Assembly: GCA_002279935.1 (NCBI GenBank)
Contig: NCCZ01000002.1
Coordinates: forward strand, 124,001-188,000
From: Hyphomicrobium sp. 12-62-95
Lineage (GTDB): Bacteria; Pseudomonadota; Alphaproteobacteria; Rhizobiales; Hyphomicrobiaceae
DNA: 64,000 bases
Direction: 5' to 3'
Under the pieces are notes generated by a model. It had not been told where the DNA came from. It saw only the letters and a list, made by a program, of their open reading frames with translations, and made no database searches. This document shows positions 1 through 8,159 of the stretch, piece by piece; the first letter of the stretch is position 1; each line of letters opens with the position of its first letter. A program made the position numbers and the translations under genes.

Positions 1-2
1 AC

Positions 3-614
3 GATCCGTTCGCAATCTCCGGCGCGCTCACTGAGTCGATCACAGAGGCGCAATCGAAGGCGATCGCGGTGCTCGTGCAAGATGATTTCGAGCTAGCCGT
101 GCGCCTGGCGCTGGCCGCCCTGGAATCGCGCGGCGCGCCGGCGCAGATCAGCGACACGAGCGGCCGGCGCCTTGCCGAGCTGCACGACTTTGCGAGCCAC
201 TGGCAACACGTCAAGCGGCTGTCCTATGGCGAGGCGATGCAAGTTTTCGCCAGCGCGATAGCCTGCACCGTGAGCGTCGTCGCCCTCAATCCATGGGCCG
301 ACCGTTCCGACGCGAATGCGCTCGTCGCATCGCTGCCGGTCGAAAAATACACGCGATGGATGCGCGAGGCGTTCGATCCGGCCGACTATTTCAAGCGCGC
401 CAGTAAGGAAACCGCGCTCGCCGCGATCGAGGAAATCGTCGAGGCCGGCGCCGGCCGCAACCTGGCGCCGGTCGACGTGCTCGCCGGCATGAAAAAGGCC
501 GACCTGGCCGCCGCTGCCGCCGACGCCGCCAAGGCGGCCGGATGGTTGCCGCCGCAGCTCCGGCACCCGACGCCCGCCAGCTTCGAAATCGCACGCGACG
601 AGGCCGCCGAATGA
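3..614 (+). CDS. Hypothetical phage-like protein, 5' end outside the window
   Basis: The reading frame is open from base 3, so the gene starts upstream of the window; an internal GTG at 69 would give 181 residues. I do not recognise the family. The visible protein is Ala-rich and mostly helical in character, without membrane segments. Its stop codon overlaps the next start as ATGA (611-614), so it is translationally coupled to the following small genes. It belongs to the block of compact genes that ends with a serine recombinase, which points to a prophage or integrative element. Confidence 0.6.
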   Translation, partial: DPFAISGALTESITEAQSKAIAVLVQDDFELAVRLALAALESRGAPAQISDTSGRRLAELHDFASHWQHVKRLSYGEAMQVFASAIACTVSVVALNPWADRSDANALVASLPVEKYTRWMREAFDPADYFKRASKETALAAIEEIVEAGAGRNLAPVDVLAGMKKADLAAAAADAAKAAGWLPPQLRHPTPASFEIARDEAAE

Positions 615-790
615 TGACCTCGCCGCTGTCTGAAACGGACCTCGAGAAAATCAAAGCCGAATATGACCAGGCGCGAGCGCGTCGCGACATTAGCGCGCTC
701 GCGATCCTGGCCGTCGAGGCAATGCCGGTGCTGATCGCCGACCTGCGATTACTAAAGGCGCAGGCCGATCAAAAGCGCGAGGCCGCCTAA
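611..790 (+). CDS. Small hypothetical protein, element-borne
   Basis: A 59-residue protein beginning MMTSPLSETDLEKIK, rich in Lys, Glu and Ala and probably helical. The ATG at 611 is chosen because it overlaps the preceding stop (ATGA) and the stop at 788-790 shares a base with the next ATG. No family recognised. The packing suggests one transcript with its neighbours. Confidence 0.6.
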   Translation: MMTSPLSETDLEKIKAEYDQARARRDISALAILAVEAMPVLIADLRLLKAQADQKREAA

Positions 791-1032
791 TGCCGGCGTT
801 CGAACTCACCGCCGAAATCCGAAACTCGACCGACAAGGGCCTCGCGATCTTTCAAGGCGAGCGGCACGACGTCGTCGACGAGCGCACCGGCGAGGTTTTC
901 GAGCGCGATCACTTCGTTTGGCTGCCGCGCAAGCTCACCACGATCAAGCGCGAATGGCGAACGCCCGACGGCCGGCGCATGGCCGAAATCGAAATCCCCG
1001 AATGGCTAGCCAAGAAAAAGGAACTGATCTGA
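790..1032 (+). CDS. Small hypothetical protein, element-borne
   Basis: An 80-residue soluble protein with alternating charged and beta-type segments (for example RDHFVWLPRK near the middle). Its start shares a base with the previous stop and its stop overlaps the start of the MazG-like gene, so it lies in the same coupled run. No function can be assigned. Confidence 0.6.
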   Translation: MPAFELTAEIRNSTDKGLAIFQGERHDVVDERTGEVFERDHFVWLPRKLTTIKREWRTPDGRRMAEIEIPEWLAKKKELI

Positions 1033-1433
1033 TGGCCGTCGATTTTGAAATGACCCCCGGCGAAAAGCTCGCGCACGACGGCCTCGTCGCCGCGATGGTT
1101 ATCGCGCACTGCACCGCCAGCGCCGCCGGATGGTATCGCGACCCCAAAACAGGCGAACCGATCGAGCGCAACGTCGGCGAGGTCATTGCGCTGATGCACT
1201 CCGAACTATCGGAAGCGCTCGAGGCGTTCCGAAAGGACCTGCGCGACGACAAGCTGCCCCACCGCAACGGGATCGAGGTTGAATTCGCCGATTGCATTAT
1301 CCGAATCCTCGACACGTCGGCAGCGCTCGGCCTCGACGTCGCCGGCGCCCTGATCGAGAAAAACCGATTCAATGCCCAGCGCGCCGATCACAAGCTCGAG
1401 AACCGCGCCGCCGCCGGCGGCAAAAAGTTTTGA
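1032..1433 (+). CDS. MazG-like nucleotide pyrophosphohydrolase
   Basis: A 133-residue protein with the helical acidic motifs of all-alpha NTP pyrophosphohydrolases: HSELSEALEAFR around residues 56-67 and a second acidic helix EFADCIIRILD around residues 81-91, which would coordinate Mg2+. Known members hydrolyse (d)NTPs to monophosphates, and small versions are common in phages and mobile elements. The ATG at 1032 overlaps the preceding stop; longer upstream starts would run through the preceding gene. Whether it cleans non-canonical nucleotides or counters ppGpp signalling cannot be read from sequence. Confidence 0.7.
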   Translation: MAVDFEMTPGEKLAHDGLVAAMVIAHCTASAAGWYRDPKTGEPIERNVGEVIALMHSELSEALEAFRKDLRDDKLPHRNGIEVEFADCIIRILDTSAALGLDVAGALIEKNRFNAQRADHKLENRAAAGGKKF

Positions 1434-1443
1434 GGGCCGCACC

Positions 1444-1587
1444 ATGGGCGTTCTGGAAATCGTCGGCGGCTTGCTCTTGCTCGCGCTCGCCGTCGCGCTC
1501 GCCATCCTGAAACTAATCAGCATGGCCGTGCGCTCGATCGAGGCTTGCGAGGATGATCACCACATAAACCGGGGGCGAGGCCGATGA
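1444..1587 (+). CDS. Small single-pass membrane protein, element-borne
   Basis: A 47-residue protein starting at ATG 1444. Residues about 4-26 form a Leu/Ala/Val-rich transmembrane helix and the tail is charged and ends in Arg. Its end overlaps the next start (1584). Small membrane proteins of this kind in phage gene blocks can be holin-like, but nothing specific supports that here. Confidence 0.5.
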   Translation: MGVLEIVGGLLLLALAVALAILKLISMAVRSIEACEDDHHINRGRGR

Positions 1588-1826
1588 CAAAGACAACCAC
1601 ACCGCCGGCGCTTGCCTGGCGCCCAATCGCCGAGGCGAAACAGAATATCACATGGGCCGGGGTTTACGTGACCTTCACGTGCCAGTGCGCCAAAGGCGGA
1701 AAAACCGTTCTCGCCGGCAGTCGGATCAACGGCGAATGGCACCTGCCCGACTGTGAACACACATTCGAAATCACCGACTTTTGCGAGCTGCCGTTGCCCC
1801 CGGGTTGGGGGCTGCGTCGGCACTGA
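1584..1826 (+). CDS. Small hypothetical protein, possibly DUF551-like
   Basis: 80 residues. The pattern WRPIAEA near the N-terminus, a central GEW and a C-terminal ITDFCELPLPP resembles the short phage/prophage DUF551 family, whose members end in a similar Trp/Pro-rich strand. This is recognition by eye only. It also has a CQC pair near residue 33. The start overlaps the preceding gene by 4 nt. Confidence 0.5.
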   Translation: MTKTTTPPALAWRPIAEAKQNITWAGVYVTFTCQCAKGGKTVLAGSRINGEWHLPDCEHTFEITDFCELPLPPGWGLRRH

Positions 1827-1858
1827 GTTTTGTTGTCAGTCAGTAGAGAGGCAAGCCC

Positions 1859-2278
1859 ATGGCGTACACGCGACCCGATCCCTATAGCCCCGTCATTGTC
1901 ACGAGTGCCGGCCGCTCCGTCGACCTGCGCGACGTCGACCCGTTGCGGCTCATGTCGACCGTCGAATGCGACGAGGTTCTGCACGCGCTGCGGTGCCGGG
2001 CCTCGAGCATTTCCAAACGGCTGCAGAATGCGCGCCTCGAGCCGCTAGACGAGGCAAAGGCCCGGGCCGCGCTACAGTATGCCGAGGCGTCGCGCGAAAA
2101 GGTGCTCGGCCGCATTCGGTTTTTGAAACAGAGCGGCGACCAAAACGTCGACATGATGAGCGAGTCGGCCGCGTTCGTGGCGATCGCGCGGGAACGGCTC
2201 GGCCGCGACGTGTTTTCGCTGATCATGCGCGAGGCGCGCGGGCGCTATCGCCTCGGCGACGGAGCGCAGCCGCGATGA
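1859..2278 (+). CDS. Hypothetical protein, element-borne
   Basis: 139 residues, soluble, with a long helical central region rich in Ala, Arg and Glu (about residues 55-95). The start has a reasonable ribosome binding site (GAGAGGC) 7-8 nt upstream. The stop overlaps the next ATG at 2275. I do not recognise the family. Confidence 0.6.
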   Translation: MAYTRPDPYSPVIVTSAGRSVDLRDVDPLRLMSTVECDEVLHALRCRASSISKRLQNARLEPLDEAKARAALQYAEASREKVLGRIRFLKQSGDQNVDMMSESAAFVAIARERLGRDVFSLIMREARGRYRLGDGAQPR

Positions 2279-2547
2279 TCCGACTTGAACCCGCCGGCGC
2301 CGACATGGCGCAGATCACCGCGCAGGCGCGCCAGGCCCTCCCGATGTGGACGCTTTACGAGCGCCCGCTCGACTATCCCGGGCACTACGTCGCCCGCATG
2401 TTTGTGACGATCCCGTCGCCCGTCGCGACGCAATTCGCGATCGTCGCCGACACCCTCGAGGAGCTGCGCCAGGCGTTGCCGGCCGGATTGCTGCGCCTCG
2501 ATCGCCAGCCGGCCGACGAGCCGCAGATCGTCGAGACTTGGTTTTAA
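2275..2547 (+). CDS. Hypothetical protein, element-borne
   Basis: 90 residues. The ATG at 2275 overlaps the previous stop as ATGA, so this start is preferred to the much longer upstream open frame, which is a shadow of the preceding gene. The sequence has a YVARMFVTIPSP strand and a following TLEELRQAL helix, consistent with a small alpha/beta fold. No function assigned. Confidence 0.6.
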   Translation: MIRLEPAGADMAQITAQARQALPMWTLYERPLDYPGHYVARMFVTIPSPVATQFAIVADTLEELRQALPAGLLRLDRQPADEPQIVETWF

Positions 2548-2565
2548 GGAAGGCGGCCTAACGCA

Positions 2566-2733
2566 ATGACCTCGGCGGCAAAACCAGCCTCGGCGGCTCG
2601 CCCAATTCGCGACGTACTTCGCGAGTTGGCGGTGACGCTTGCGCGCCAGGCCGCCGCCGAGGATGATGCGGCCGAGGCCGGCGAGGAGCTGCCAGGCCGC
2701 CACGCCGACCAGCTCGAGGCCTTGCGAGAATGA
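2566..2733 (+). CDS. Small Ala/Glu-rich hypothetical protein
   Basis: 55 residues from ATG 2566, mostly helix-forming, with an acidic Ala-rich middle (AAAEDDAAEAGEE). An AAGGAGG-like site lies upstream at 2547-2554. Its stop overlaps the recombinase start as ATGA (2730-2733), so the two are likely co-translated. No family recognised. Confidence 0.5.
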   Translation: MTSAAKPASAARPIRDVLRELAVTLARQAAAEDDAAEAGEELPGRHADQLEALRE

Positions 2734-4274
2734 CCGCCGCTGCCATCTACGCCCGTTTTTCTTCCGAGCTGCAGGATGAGCGCAGCCTCGGCGATCAGAT
2801 CGAACTTTGCCGGCAGTATGCCCAGCGCAACGGCTGGCGCGTCGCCGGCGTCTATTCCGACGCGGCAACGTCGGGCGCCAGCATGCACAACCGGCCAGGC
2901 CTCGCCGCGCTTCTCGAGTCGGCACGCGCCGGCGACTTTCAGGTCGTGCTCACTGAATCGCTCGACCGGCTTTCGCGCGACCTCGAGGACATTGCCGGCC
3001 TTTACAAGCGCCTCCGGTTTTCCGGCCTCGAGATTGTGACGCTCGCCGACGGCAGCGTGAACAAAATGCACGTCGGGTTGAAAGGCCTCATGGCGTCGAT
3101 TTTCCTCGACGACCTGGCGCAAAAAACAAAGCGCGGCCATATCGGCCGGCTGAATGCCGGCAAGCTACCAGGCGGCAAGCTATACGGCTATGACGTCGTG
3201 CTCGGCGACCCCGGCGCCCGGCGGATCAATCCCGACGAGGCGGCAATCGTGCGCCGCATTTTCAGCGAATACGCCGCCGGCCGCAGCCCGCGCGAAATCG
3301 TGCGCGACCTGAATGCCGAGCGCGTGCCGGCACCGCGCGGCGGTTTGTGGAATGCCTCGACGATCAGCGGCAGCGTGCAGCGGCAAAACGGGATTATTCA
3401 AAGCCGGCTTTATGTCGGCGAAATCGTTTACAACCGCGAAACGATGGTCAAGGACCCGGCGACGGGCAAACGCATTCATCGGGTCAATCCGTCGTCGGCT
3501 TGGATTGTGCACCCCGTGCCGCACCTGGCGATCGTCACGCCGGAGATTTTCGAGGCCGTCGGCCAGCGCCGGCAAAGCCTCAGTCAAGGCCCGCTGACAC
3601 AGCGCCGGCGGCCGAAACACCTTTTCAGCGGCCGGGTGCAGTGCGGATGCTGCGGGCACCCGCTAATCGTCGTGCGCCCCGGCGAGGTTGGTTGTTCCGG
3701 CCGGCTCAATAAGGCCGTTTGTGAAAACCGCTCGTCGACACAGATTAGGAAAATCGAGGATCGCGTGCTCGGCGTTATCGCCGGCGAGCTGCTAACGTCG
3801 GAAATGGTCGCGGCGGCCGTCGCCGCCTACAAGCTCGAGCGCGAGCGGCTGGCGGCCAAACGCGCAAAGGTCAAGGCGCGGGCCGCGCATGACCTCGCCG
3901 GCGTCGAGGCAAAAATCGCGCGGATCGTGACCGCGATCGAGACGGGCGGCGACGTGCCGTCACTGGCGGCCAGGCTTGCCCAGCTCGAGGCCGACCGCAA
4001 AGCTATCCAAGCCCGTACCGCCGACGCGATCCCCGACAACGTGCTCGCCGTCTATCCCAATGCTGCCCAGCGATTCCGGCGCCAGGTCGAAAGCCTCGCC
4101 GCGTCGGTCAATCGCCGCGACGCTCGAGGCGACGAGGCGCGCGAACTGATCCGCGAGCTTGTGTCGGAAATCGTCGTGACGCCGGCGCCCGGGCGGCCGA
4201 CTATCGAGGTCCGCGGCGACCTCGCCGCCCTTTTCCCGGCCCGTGGTATTGATGGTAGCGGGACCCGGACTTGA
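2730..4274 (+). CDS. Large serine recombinase (integrase)
   Basis: 514 residues with the order expected of a large serine recombinase: an N-terminal resolvase catalytic domain (about 1-150) with the nucleophile context YARFSS (Ser11/12) and the arginine-rich SLDRLSRD segment near residue 77; a recombinase domain (about 165-275); a zinc ribbon (about 305-355) with the CGCCGHP pair and later Cys; then a coiled-coil (about 375-430). It should catalyse site-specific integration and excision of the element to its left. The start overlaps the preceding gene. The last five codons and the stop lie inside the 3' end of the antisense tRNA gene, so the C-terminus is supplied by the attachment site. Confidence 0.92.
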   Translation: MTAAAIYARFSSELQDERSLGDQIELCRQYAQRNGWRVAGVYSDAATSGASMHNRPGLAALLESARAGDFQVVLTESLDRLSRDLEDIAGLYKRLRFSGLEIVTLADGSVNKMHVGLKGLMASIFLDDLAQKTKRGHIGRLNAGKLPGGKLYGYDVVLGDPGARRINPDEAAIVRRIFSEYAAGRSPREIVRDLNAERVPAPRGGLWNASTISGSVQRQNGIIQSRLYVGEIVYNRETMVKDPATGKRIHRVNPSSAWIVHPVPHLAIVTPEIFEAVGQRRQSLSQGPLTQRRRPKHLFSGRVQCGCCGHPLIVVRPGEVGCSGRLNKAVCENRSSTQIRKIEDRVLGVIAGELLTSEMVAAAVAAYKLERERLAAKRAKVKARAAHDLAGVEAKIARIVTAIETGGDVPSLAARLAQLEADRKAIQARTADAIPDNVLAVYPNAAQRFRRQVESLAASVNRRDARGDEARELIRELVSEIVVTPAPGRPTIEVRGDLAALFPARGIDGSGTRT

Positions 4275-4275
4275 A
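4253..4275. other. Probable attachment site of the integrated element
   Basis: The 3' end of the tRNA gene faces the element and overlaps the end of the integrase gene. Integration into tRNA 3' ends with the integrase next to the site is a standard arrangement. The core is inferred; the matching direct repeat would lie upstream of the window. Confidence 0.5.
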
Positions 4276-4329
4276 CCGGGGACCTACGGATTATGATTCC
4301 GCCGCTCTAACCAACTGAGCTATCCCGCC
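4253..4329 (-). tRNA. tRNA-Met (anticodon CAT)
   Basis: A complete cloverleaf on the minus strand, 77 nt including an encoded CCA. It has D-loop AGCTCAGTTGGTTAGAG, an anticodon stem-loop with CAT in the loop ATCATAA, and T-loop GGTTCAAGTCC. The 5' end is G1, not the unpaired C1 of initiator tRNA, so it is not fMet. The anticodon arm resembles alphaproteobacterial elongator tRNA-Met; a lysidine-modified tRNA-Ile2 shares the CAT anticodon and is the only real alternative. Confidence 0.93.
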
Positions 4330-4477
4330 TAACCAGAGCGCCGTCTATAGGGACGGGGTGGTAAGCCTGTCAAGCGGCGCGCCGCTTTGGCGCGCGCCTG
4401 CGTGTATAGTTTCCTCGTCCAGGGAGTTGTTGTTCTGGCCGTGTCCACGTGCGGACGCCGGCCAGAACGGGTGCGCC

Positions 4478-5206
4478 TTATTCGGCCGCGATGCGCTTGG
4501 CTTCGGCCGACTTCTGGAAGCGCATCATGGTGAAGATGCCGAAGGGGCGGACGGACTTGCGCTCGATAAGTTTGAGGTCGTCGCAGACCATGACGCGCGA
4601 GTGGTCGAACACTGGGCGCCAGCCGATCAGTTCGGCGAAGGGGGCCATGCGGCGCTCGACCCAGCCGCGCACGCCTTCTTCCTGACTGAAGTGATTGACC
4701 AGGATGACTTCGCCGCCGGGCTTGGTGACGCGCGAGAGTTCGCGCATGACCTTCTCGGGATCGGGCACGACGGTCATCACGTACATGGCGACCGTGGTGT
4801 CGAAGGTGTGGTCGGGGAATTCCAATTCGCCAGCGTCCATCTCGTGCAGGCCGGTGACGTTGGTGAGGCCCAGTTCCTCGACGCGCTGGCGGGCCTTTTC
4901 GAGCATGTCGGTCGACAGGTCGATGCCGACGATTTCGAGATCGCGCTTGTAGTCGGGGAGCGAGAGGCCGGTGCCGACGCCGACTTCGAGCAGCTTGCCC
5001 GTGCGGTGGTGGTTGATCGTATTGGCGGTGTGGCGGCGGCCTTCAGCGGCGACCTTACCGAAGGTGCTATCGTACACCGGAGCCCAACGGCGATAGGCCA
5101 CCTTCACGTCGTCTTCGTGGATATGGCCGATGTGCACAATACGGCCACCAGCCTTCTGCACCTGTGGTTTGGTGCGTTTTGCCTTTGGCCGCAAATTCGA
5201 AATCAT
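4478..5206 (-). CDS. pmtA: Phosphatidylethanolamine N-methyltransferase, PmtA type
   Basis: A class I SAM-dependent methyltransferase of 242 residues. Motif I reads LLEVGVGTGLSLPDY, the form typical of the soluble PmtA enzymes of Rhodobacter and Agrobacterium, preceded by the YRRWAPVYD segment also typical of them. These enzymes methylate phosphatidylethanolamine stepwise to phosphatidylcholine at the inner membrane. ATG 5206 is chosen over an upstream GTG because GGACGAGG lies 8 nt ahead of it. The gene is downstream of mnmA on the same strand, 62 nt apart. A ubiquinone/menaquinone methyltransferase is less likely given motif I. Confidence 0.85.
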   Translation of the reverse strand: MISNLRPKAKRTKPQVQKAGGRIVHIGHIHEDDVKVAYRRWAPVYDSTFGKVAAEGRRHTANTINHHRTGKLLEVGVGTGLSLPDYKRDLEIVGIDLSTDMLEKARQRVEELGLTNVTGLHEMDAGELEFPDHTFDTTVAMYVMTVVPDPEKVMRELSRVTKPGGEVILVNHFSQEEGVRGWVERRMAPFAELIGWRPVFDHSRVMVCDDLKLIERKSVRPFGIFTMMRFQKSAEAKRIAAE

Positions 5207-5268
5207 CTGCCAACCTCGTCCTTTGTCGTTGCCCCCGCACACCCGGGCGAAGCCCAGGTCTGCTACCT

Positions 5269-6495
5269 TTACCGTACCGCGGACTGCGGTGCTCCCGCAT
5301 CTGCCGCATGTATGCGATCCGCCGCGTTCAGCACCGGCCCTTCGGCGCTGCGTAGCGTCTTGACGATCGTGCCGCCGCCCAGAACACGGGCTGAGTCACT
5401 GCCGTCGGCGTAGAACACGCAAGCCTGACCGGCCGCGATGCCCTGCTGACCCTCGCTTAGCATCACCTTGATCGAGCCATCTTCGGCTGAGGTCAATATG
5501 GCAGGTTGTGTCGGCTGTGAGGAGCGCACGCGAACATGCACCGCGCGCGCGGCGGCGGCGGCGGCCTGTTCCAACGGCTCATCACCCAGCCAATTCACGC
5601 CTTTTAGAATGAGAGCTGCGGTTTCCAGCGCCTGACGCGGGCCAACGACGACTTCATTCTTGGCCGCATCGAGGCGCACGACGAACAGCGGTTCGGGGCT
5701 CGGGATGCGGATGCCGCGGCGCTGGCCGACGGTGTAATTGATGATGCCGTCGTGGCGGCCGAGGCGGCGGCCATCGATGTGGACGATGTCGCCTTCCTTG
5801 AGCGCGCCGGGCTTCAGGCGCTCGATCACATCGGTGTAGCGGCCCTTCGGCACGAAGCAGATGTCCTGGCTGTCGGATTTGTCGGCGACGGGCAGGCCCA
5901 GTTCGCGGGCGAGTTCGCGCACGTCGGCTTTGGGCATGTCGCCGAGCGGGAACATGATGCGTTCGAGCTGCGCGCGCGTCGTGGCGAACAGGAAATAGCT
6001 CTGGTCACGGTCGGCGTCGCGGGCGCGACTCAGAACCGGACCGTTGGCCGTGTGCTCGAGGCGGATGTAGTGACCGGTCGCCAGCTTTTCGGCGCCCAGC
6101 TCCAAAGCCATTCCGAGAAGATCCTTGAACTTGATCTCCTGGTTGCAGGTCACGCACGGAATGGGCGTCTCGCCGGCCATGTAGCTGTCGGCGAACGACG
6201 ACATGACCTTTTCGGCGAAGCGGCGCTCGTAGTCGAGTACGTAGTGGGGGATGCCGATGAGGTCGGCGACGCGGCGGGCGTCCTGAATGTCCTGGCCGGC
6301 GCAGCAGGCGCCTTTGCGGGCGGTCGCTTCGCCGTGGTCGTAAAGCTGGAGCGTGATGCCAACGACGTCGTAGCCCTGGCGCTTCAGGAGCGCGGCAACC
6401 AGCGAACTGTCGACGCCGCCCGACATGGCCACAACCACACGGCCGCGTGCGGCGGCAGCAGCTGTATCAATCGGGTTATCGGCGCGCGCGGTCAC
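5269..6495 (-). CDS. mnmA: tRNA-specific 2-thiouridylase MnmA
   Basis: The enzyme installs the 2-thio group on U34 of tRNAs for Lys, Glu and Gln. Visible hallmarks are the PP-loop AMSGGVDSS near the N-terminus, the catalytic cysteine in PCVTCNQ, the second cysteine pair in GACCAGQD, the TGHY motif, and the QDICFVPKG segment; the C-terminal beta-barrel follows. The start is uncertain: the open frame runs to 6675, but GTG 6495 gives 20 residues before the PP-loop strand, the usual length, with a weak GAGAGA site upstream. No ATG is well placed. Confidence 0.93.
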   Translation of the reverse strand: MTARADNPIDTAAAAARGRVVVAMSGGVDSSLVAALLKRQGYDVVGITLQLYDHGEATARKGACCAGQDIQDARRVADLIGIPHYVLDYERRFAEKVMSSFADSYMAGETPIPCVTCNQEIKFKDLLGMALELGAEKLATGHYIRLEHTANGPVLSRARDADRDQSYFLFATTRAQLERIMFPLGDMPKADVRELARELGLPVADKSDSQDICFVPKGRYTDVIERLKPGALKEGDIVHIDGRRLGRHDGIINYTVGQRRGIRIPSPEPLFVVRLDAAKNEVVVGPRQALETAALILKGVNWLGDEPLEQAAAAAARAVHVRVRSSQPTQPAILTSAEDGSIKVMLSEGQQGIAAGQACVFYADGSDSARVLGGGTIVKTLRSAEGPVLNAADRIHAADAGAPQSAVR

Positions 6496-6992
6496 GGCGG
6501 TTCGGACTCTCTCGGACTTCACAACGGATCGTGTTGACCATTGCCTATAGGCTGGCGACTTCGCCGCATCCGAACCGAACGATGGGTCCGAAACGGTCGT
6601 CACATGAACATCATGCTCCGCAGAAGCGTCAATTCTGCGGCATTGCAACATGACGGTTGCAGAGACGTGGTACAAGCGCCTTGTTTACCGCTTCACCGCC
6701 TTCGATGACAAGCGCGGTTCTAAAACGCGCCGCGAGACATTTTTTTGCAGCTGCAGGCCCGTTTTTTCGCGCTGGCGCGCCGTTCGCCTAGGTTCGGCTC
6801 AGGAAAACGGGCAAGGCGGAGTTAACCGGGCGCTCAGAACGGCACGAACGTGCCGCTCCGGCATCAACCTTAATCGCGCGGACACCATTGGCGGGACATC
6901 GCGTTATGGTATGTTTACTCAATAGGTTAGGTCCAATTTAAGGACGGCCTGCTAGGGTGTTTTTGCGTGGTCATCAAGGTGTACCGAGTATC
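6496..6992. other. Intergenic region between divergent mnmA and sciP
   Basis: About 500 bp if the short mnmA start is right. It should hold both promoters. The only clear symmetrical element is a palindrome of two 6-bp arms (GGCACG, CGTGCC) separated by AA at 6841-6854. A GTTAACC at 6819-6825 looks like half of a CtrA site, but no full TTAA-N7-TTAA is present. No credible gene was found here. Confidence 0.4.
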
Positions 6993-7271
6993 ATGACCGA
7001 ACATCAAATGAGAGGGCGTTCGCGTTACGTCATCGGGCCCGATGGGTCGCCGTTGACGGTTGCGGATCTGCCGCCGAAAGACACCAAACGTTGGGTCATC
7101 CGCCGCAAGGCGGAGGTCGTCGCGGCTGTTCGCGGGGGCCTGCTCAGCATCGAAGAGGCCTGCGACCGCTACAAACTGACCGTGGACGAATTTTTGTCCT
7201 GGCAGCGGTCGATCGACCAGCATGGGCTTCCGGGCCTGCGCGCCACAAAGATCCAGGATTATCGCCGCTAA
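6993..7271 (+). CDS. sciP: SciP, CtrA-inhibitory DNA-binding protein (DUF1153)
   Basis: 92 residues, almost the same length as Caulobacter SciP, with the highly conserved RYVIGPDGSPLT start, the RRWVIRRKAEVVAAV-like first helices, and the helix-turn-helix segment GLLSIEEACDRYKLT. In Caulobacter, SciP binds CtrA and blocks activation of CtrA-dependent promoters in G1 cells. ATG 6993 is chosen because homology begins at this MTEHQM; a GTG further upstream is not conserved. It lies 2 kb from ctrA, separated by a lipoprotein gene and fliJ on the other strand. Confidence 0.95.
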   Translation: MTEHQMRGRSRYVIGPDGSPLTVADLPPKDTKRWVIRRKAEVVAAVRGGLLSIEEACDRYKLTVDEFLSWQRSIDQHGLPGLRATKIQDYRR

Positions 7272-7289
7272 CCGCCGGTGTGCGGTTAG
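7268..7289 (+). terminator. Hairpin at the end of sciP
   Basis: A perfect 8-bp stem CTAACCGC / GCGGTTAG with a 6-nt loop; it includes the sciP stop codon. There is no long T-tract, so it may act as a 3' stabiliser. Confidence 0.5.
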
Positions 7290-7298
7290 TTGCGAATA

Positions 7299-7329
7299 AC
7301 GCGCCGCTTCGGTTGCCGAGGCGGCGCGT
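7299..7329. terminator. Second hairpin between convergent sciP and lipoprotein genes
   Basis: A 9-bp stem ACGCGCCGC / GCGGCGCGT with a 13-nt loop, followed on the plus strand by ATTGGTTTTGG. It lies between two converging genes and may serve both. Confidence 0.55.
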
Positions 7330-7341
7330 ATTGGTTTTGGC

Positions 7342-7944
7342 TTATCGTGGAGCGGTAACGGCCGGTTTGGCAGGCTTTGCGGCGGGCTTCTTAACGGCCA
7401 CTGCTGCCGGCGCGGACGGCAGTTCCTGGGATTTTGCCGCGGCGGCCGCGGCTGGCCCCTCACCGCACTCCTCCTCGCCGGCGGCCCAGCGGCGCGCGTC
7501 GCGGGTCAACGGCTCTGCGATTTCGGGCGGCAATTTGAAATTCTCGATATCGACCATGGTGCCTTCGGGGGCCGGGACGACGGCGAGTTTCCATGCGCGG
7601 ATCGAGCGCGGGTCGGTGGCTTCGCGGTCGCGAAGGTGAATGCTTATGACGGAGGCGCCGCCCTTGGAGGGCGGCTCGGCGTCGGCGTGATAGATGTATG
7701 TCGGCTTCATCGGACCGCCGGGACCAAACCAGCACGTCAGGATCCCGCGCGCAATGCGGGTGTAGATTTCGGTCGGGGCGCCGACAGGGCGGGGAGAGTC
7801 GGCGGGGGCCAGCTTGGGCGTGACGGCGGCGAGGTCGGGGACGGCTGCCACGCTTGTCAGGCTCGGGGTCGAGCCGGAACAGCCGGCCAGTGCCACGGCG
7901 GCGGCGATCCCAAGTGTTCCAGCGATGTCGCGCATGAAGCCCAT
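7342..7944 (-). CDS. Hypothetical lipoprotein
   Basis: From ATG 7944 the protein (200 residues) has a short hydrophobic signal peptide ending in the lipobox LAGC (about residue 22), so it should be lipid-anchored. The mature part includes ILTCWFGPGGP and a basic-acidic stretch, and the C-terminus is Ala/Lys/Pro-rich (PAAKPAKPAV), like a periplasmic spacer. No enzyme motifs. The longer open frame to 8142 would bury the signal peptide and is rejected. Function unknown; homologous lipoproteins next to ctrA/fliJ are common in Rhizobiales by recollection only. Confidence 0.75.
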   Translation of the reverse strand: MGFMRDIAGTLGIAAAVALAGCSGSTPSLTSVAAVPDLAAVTPKLAPADSPRPVGAPTEIYTRIARGILTCWFGPGGPMKPTYIYHADAEPPSKGGASVISIHLRDREATDPRSIRAWKLAVVPAPEGTMVDIENFKLPPEIAEPLTRDARRWAAGEEECGEGPAAAAAAKSQELPSAPAAVAVKKPAAKPAKPAVTAPR

Positions 7945-8159
7945 ACTGGCGTGGCCTGACTGAAAATCATCCCATACGCAATCACTACACCCGATTCTGG
8001 GCCGGAACAGGGGACCGGGATAAGCGGCGAATCCGGCCTTTTGCGGACGCTTCGCATGGGCGGTGGGGCGGCACAACCCGCCTGCGGCGACTGGAACGAC
8101 GCAAAACGGGCCGGAAGCGATCCGGCCCGTGTCATTCGTCATGTGGCAAACTTGCTGGA

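Noticed and set aside
4253..4329. Alternative identity as initiator tRNA or tRNA-Ile2
   Set aside because: Initiator is excluded by the G1 end; tRNA-Ile2 shares the anticodon and cannot be fully ruled out, but the arm sequences match elongator tRNA-Met better.
6650..6925. A 91-residue frame between mnmA and sciP
   Set aside because: No ribosome site, composition unlike a protein, and it lies across the likely promoter region.
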